Below are positions 14,948-16,883 of a stretch of DNA of 16,883 nucleotides, one piece after another. How positions within the stretch are numbered: the stretch's first letter is position 1; every line of letters begins with the position of its first letter. Source of the DNA: Gemmatimonadota bacterium (GTDB lineage Bacteria > Latescibacterota > UBA2968 > UBA8231); assembly GCA_009845645.1 (NCBI GenBank), contig VXZF01000716.1, positions 495 through 17,377 on the forward strand. Direction: 5' to 3'. Both the position numbers and the translations under genes were made by a program. The notes beneath the pieces are model-generated. The model was not told where the DNA came from. It saw nothing but the letters and a program-made list of their open reading frames with translations, and ran no database searches.

Positions 14948-15170
14948 AACTTTTGAAGATGCCCTAGCCGCGCTAGAAGAGAGCGTTCAGCGCCTCGAAG
15001 CAGGCGATCTCAAGCTCGAAGAGGCCCTCGAAGTATTTGAAAAAGGCGTCGCCGCTTCGCGCGCCTGCGGCCAGTGGCTCGACCAGACTCGCGAGCGCGT
15101 CCAAGTCCTCACCGCCGACGCCGAGGGCCAGTTCCGCCTCTCTTTTCTGGACGACGAAGACGACCAATAG
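14940..15170 (+). CDS. xseB: Exodeoxyribonuclease VII small subunit
   Basis: A 76-residue helical, acidic protein with the XseB pattern FEDALAALEESVQRLEAGDL, then KLEEALEVFEKGVAASRAC. Several small subunits bind the XseA coiled coil and are needed for activity. GGAGGAG lies about seven bases before the ATG, inside the end of xseA, and the two genes overlap by eight bases, so they are coupled. The frame also opens at 14922, but the ATG at 14940 fits the family start (MSETFEDAL). The acidic tail FLDDEDDQ is usual. recN follows after 20 bases. Confidence 0.95.
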   Translation: MSETFEDALAALEESVQRLEAGDLKLEEALEVFEKGVAASRACGQWLDQTRERVQVLTADAEGQFRLSFLDDEDDQ

Positions 15171-15190
15171 CTCCTCTCGGCCTCGGCTCG

Positions 15191-16882
15191 ATGTTGACTC
15201 GCCTCTACATCAAGGACTTTGCCCTTATCGAAGAAGCGGTGATCGAATTTGGCCCCGGCCTCAACGTCATCACCGGCGAGACCGGGGCTGGCAAGTCCAT
15301 CCTCATCGGTGCCCTCAACTCCATCCTCGGCGGCCCTGTCAACGCCGATTTAGTGCGCAAAGAGGCTAGCTCGTGCGCAGTGGAGGGCTTTTTTGAACTC
15401 GACGACCAAGGTCAAATCGCGCGCTTGGCCGATCTAGGCGTTCTCTTGGAGGATGGCCAACTCATCCTCCGCCGCGAGATTCGCGGCCAAGGCCGCTCGC
15501 GCGCCTTTGTCAACGGCCAAGGTCAGCCAATCAAGCAGCTAAAGCAAATCGGCTCGATCTTGGTTGACCTGCATGGCCAACACGAACACCAATCGCTGCT
15601 CGACCCTAAGCTCCATGCCCGCTTTCTCGACGCGTTTGCTGGGCTCGACGACCAGCGCCGACTCGTGGGACAGCACTGGCGCGCTTACCGCGATAGCGTG
15701 GCCCACCTCGACCGGCTGCGCGCAGAGCGCGACGCACTCGCAGCCGAAGACGAGTTGTGCGCCTTCCAGTTAGAAGAGATCCGCCGTCTCGCACCCCGAC
15801 CGGGCGAGGAGTCCGAACTAGAACGCGAGTTGCAAGTCCTCGACAACGCCGAGACTCTATCCCAAGGCGGTCTCCAGCTCTACGACTTGCTCTATCAGCG
15901 CGAAGGTGCGGTTTACGAGGCACTCGGCCAAGTTCGCCGTCAGCTCGACCGGCTGCGCGAAATCGACCCTGCGCTCGGCCCCCAAGCCACGGCCTTAGAG
16001 GAACTGATCTACGAGGTCGAAGACCTCGCCGGCCAACTACGCGACTACGCCCGCGGAATCGAGGTGCGCCCCGGACGGGCCGACGAACTGCGCGAGCGCC
16101 GCGATGACCTGCGCGCCTTAAAAAAGAAATACGGCGGCACCCTCGACGCCGTGTTAGAACGCGCCCGCGAGCTTGCGGCGCGTGAAGACCGCGCTGACCG
16201 CCTCCGCAACGAACTGGCCCAAGCGGCTGAACACCGCGATCAAACACTCGCCGAGTTTGCCGCCTGTTGCCTCGCCCTTTCTGCGGCGCGCCAGCAGGCC
16301 AGTGCCACCTTGTCGCGGGCGCTAGTCGCCACCCTCGGGGAGTTGGGCATGGCCAAGGCCCAGTTTTACATCGAGTTGGCAACCGCCGAAGATCCGGAGG
16401 GGATAGTTCAGCGCGACGGACGGCACTACACGGCGGGCGAGCACGGCATGGAGCACGTCGCCTTCCACATTTCCGCCAATACCGGCCAACCACCGCGACC
16501 CTTAGCGCGCATTGCCTCGGGCGGGGAAATTTCGCGCGTGATGCTGGCCCTCAAGGAAGCGGTCGCCGGGCGCGACCTCGTTTCGACCTTGGTCTTCGAC
16601 GAAATCGACGCTGGGATCTCGGGGCGCATCGCCGCGGCCGTCGGTCGCAAACTACAGTCCCTCTCCGCGGCGCACCAAACTATCGTCATCACCCACCTAC
16701 CGCAGATCGCCAGCCTCGCCGACCAGCACTTTTCAGTGCGCAAGCAGCAGGAGCAACAGCGGACTACCACCGAAGTTGTGCTACTCAACGCAACGGCTCG
16801 CGCCGAGGAAATTGCCTATCTGTTGGCCGGCGAGACCATTTCGGATACAGCGCGCCAACACGCTCGCGAAATGCTGCAATAG
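15191..16882 (+). CDS. recN: DNA repair protein RecN
   Basis: An SMC-like ATPase that acts early in double-strand-break repair. The ATG at 15191 gives 563 residues, the family's normal length, starting MLTRLYIKDFALIEEAVIEF. The Walker A motif is GETGAGKS (29-36) and a Q-loop region reads LVDLHGQHEHQ. The central coiled-coil arms (about 150-370) are rich in Arg and Glu, and the C-terminal ATPase half has IASGGEISRVMLALK, Walker B LVFDEIDAGISG and VITHLPQIASLADQHF. The open frame extends upstream to 15074, but that part overlaps xseB and is an arginine-rich shadow with no family match. No clear Shine-Dalgarno is seen. The gene ends one base before the window edge and is complete. Confidence 0.97.
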   Translation: MLTRLYIKDFALIEEAVIEFGPGLNVITGETGAGKSILIGALNSILGGPVNADLVRKEASSCAVEGFFELDDQGQIARLADLGVLLEDGQLILRREIRGQGRSRAFVNGQGQPIKQLKQIGSILVDLHGQHEHQSLLDPKLHARFLDAFAGLDDQRRLVGQHWRAYRDSVAHLDRLRAERDALAAEDELCAFQLEEIRRLAPRPGEESELERELQVLDNAETLSQGGLQLYDLLYQREGAVYEALGQVRRQLDRLREIDPALGPQATALEELIYEVEDLAGQLRDYARGIEVRPGRADELRERRDDLRALKKKYGGTLDAVLERARELAAREDRADRLRNELAQAAEHRDQTLAEFAACCLALSAARQQASATLSRALVATLGELGMAKAQFYIELATAEDPEGIVQRDGRHYTAGEHGMEHVAFHISANTGQPPRPLARIASGGEISRVMLALKEAVAGRDLVSTLVFDEIDAGISGRIAAAVGRKLQSLSAAHQTIVITHLPQIASLADQHFSVRKQQEQQRTTTEVVLLNATARAEEIAYLLAGETISDTARQHAREMLQ

Positions 16883-16883
16883 C

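Noticed and set aside
15074..15190. N-terminal extension of recN overlapping xseB
   Set aside because: RecN proteins begin with MLTRLYIKDF-like sequence just before Walker A; the extension is arginine-rich and lies in the xseB shadow frame.
15606..16493. Long open frame of 295 codons on the minus strand inside recN
   Set aside because: It is antisense to clear RecN motifs, is extremely rich in Arg and Gly, and matches no family; long antisense frames are expected in GC-rich genes.

Overview
The window looks like ordinary chromosome from a Gram-negative, moderately GC-rich bacterium. An Omp85-type outer-membrane barrel and an ExbB/ExbD proton channel imply an outer membrane. RNase Y, the YmdB phosphodiesterase and the order pheT-zapB-like-zapA-rny-ymdB-xseA-xseB-recN argue against a classical enterobacterial relative. 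They fit the FCB group or a candidate phylum near it, but that placement is from memory of gene order and is not firm. No phage, transposon, CRISPR or RNA gene was recognised.

Left part, minus strand (1-2540): a four-gene run reads a TPR lipoprotein-like or periplasmic protein, then ExbB, then two different ExbD proteins, the second cut by the window edge. This is an inner-membrane energy-transducing module. A 348-base divergent intergenic region (2541-2888) separates it from accD on the plus strand, the carboxyltransferase beta subunit of acetyl-CoA carboxylase. accD converges on a surE to outer-membrane-barrel pair on the minus strand, and the two stop codons share one CTAG tetranucleotide. 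Divergent from surE is a small conserved-looking unknown gene that may be read from a leaderless transcript.

Right part, plus strand (6371-16882): a strong sigma70-type promoter precedes rpmI-rplT-pheS-pheT. The same direction then continues without a long gap through a ZapB-like coiled-coil gene, zapA, rny, ymdB, xseA, xseB and recN. Two structures interrupt this array: a terminator-like hairpin between rplT and pheS, and an AT-rich inverted heptamer repeat directly before xseA. Genes for ribosomal proteins, aminoacylation, division-ring assembly, mRNA decay and DNA repair thus sit in one co-oriented block, with 4 and 8 base overlaps at rny/ymdB and xseA/xseB.

The point most worth a second look is RNase Y: the KH domain and the HD dyad are intact, but several other conserved HD-domain positions, including the expected final metal-binding Asp, are changed. 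No wholly new multi-gene system was found; most of the window is conserved housekeeping.
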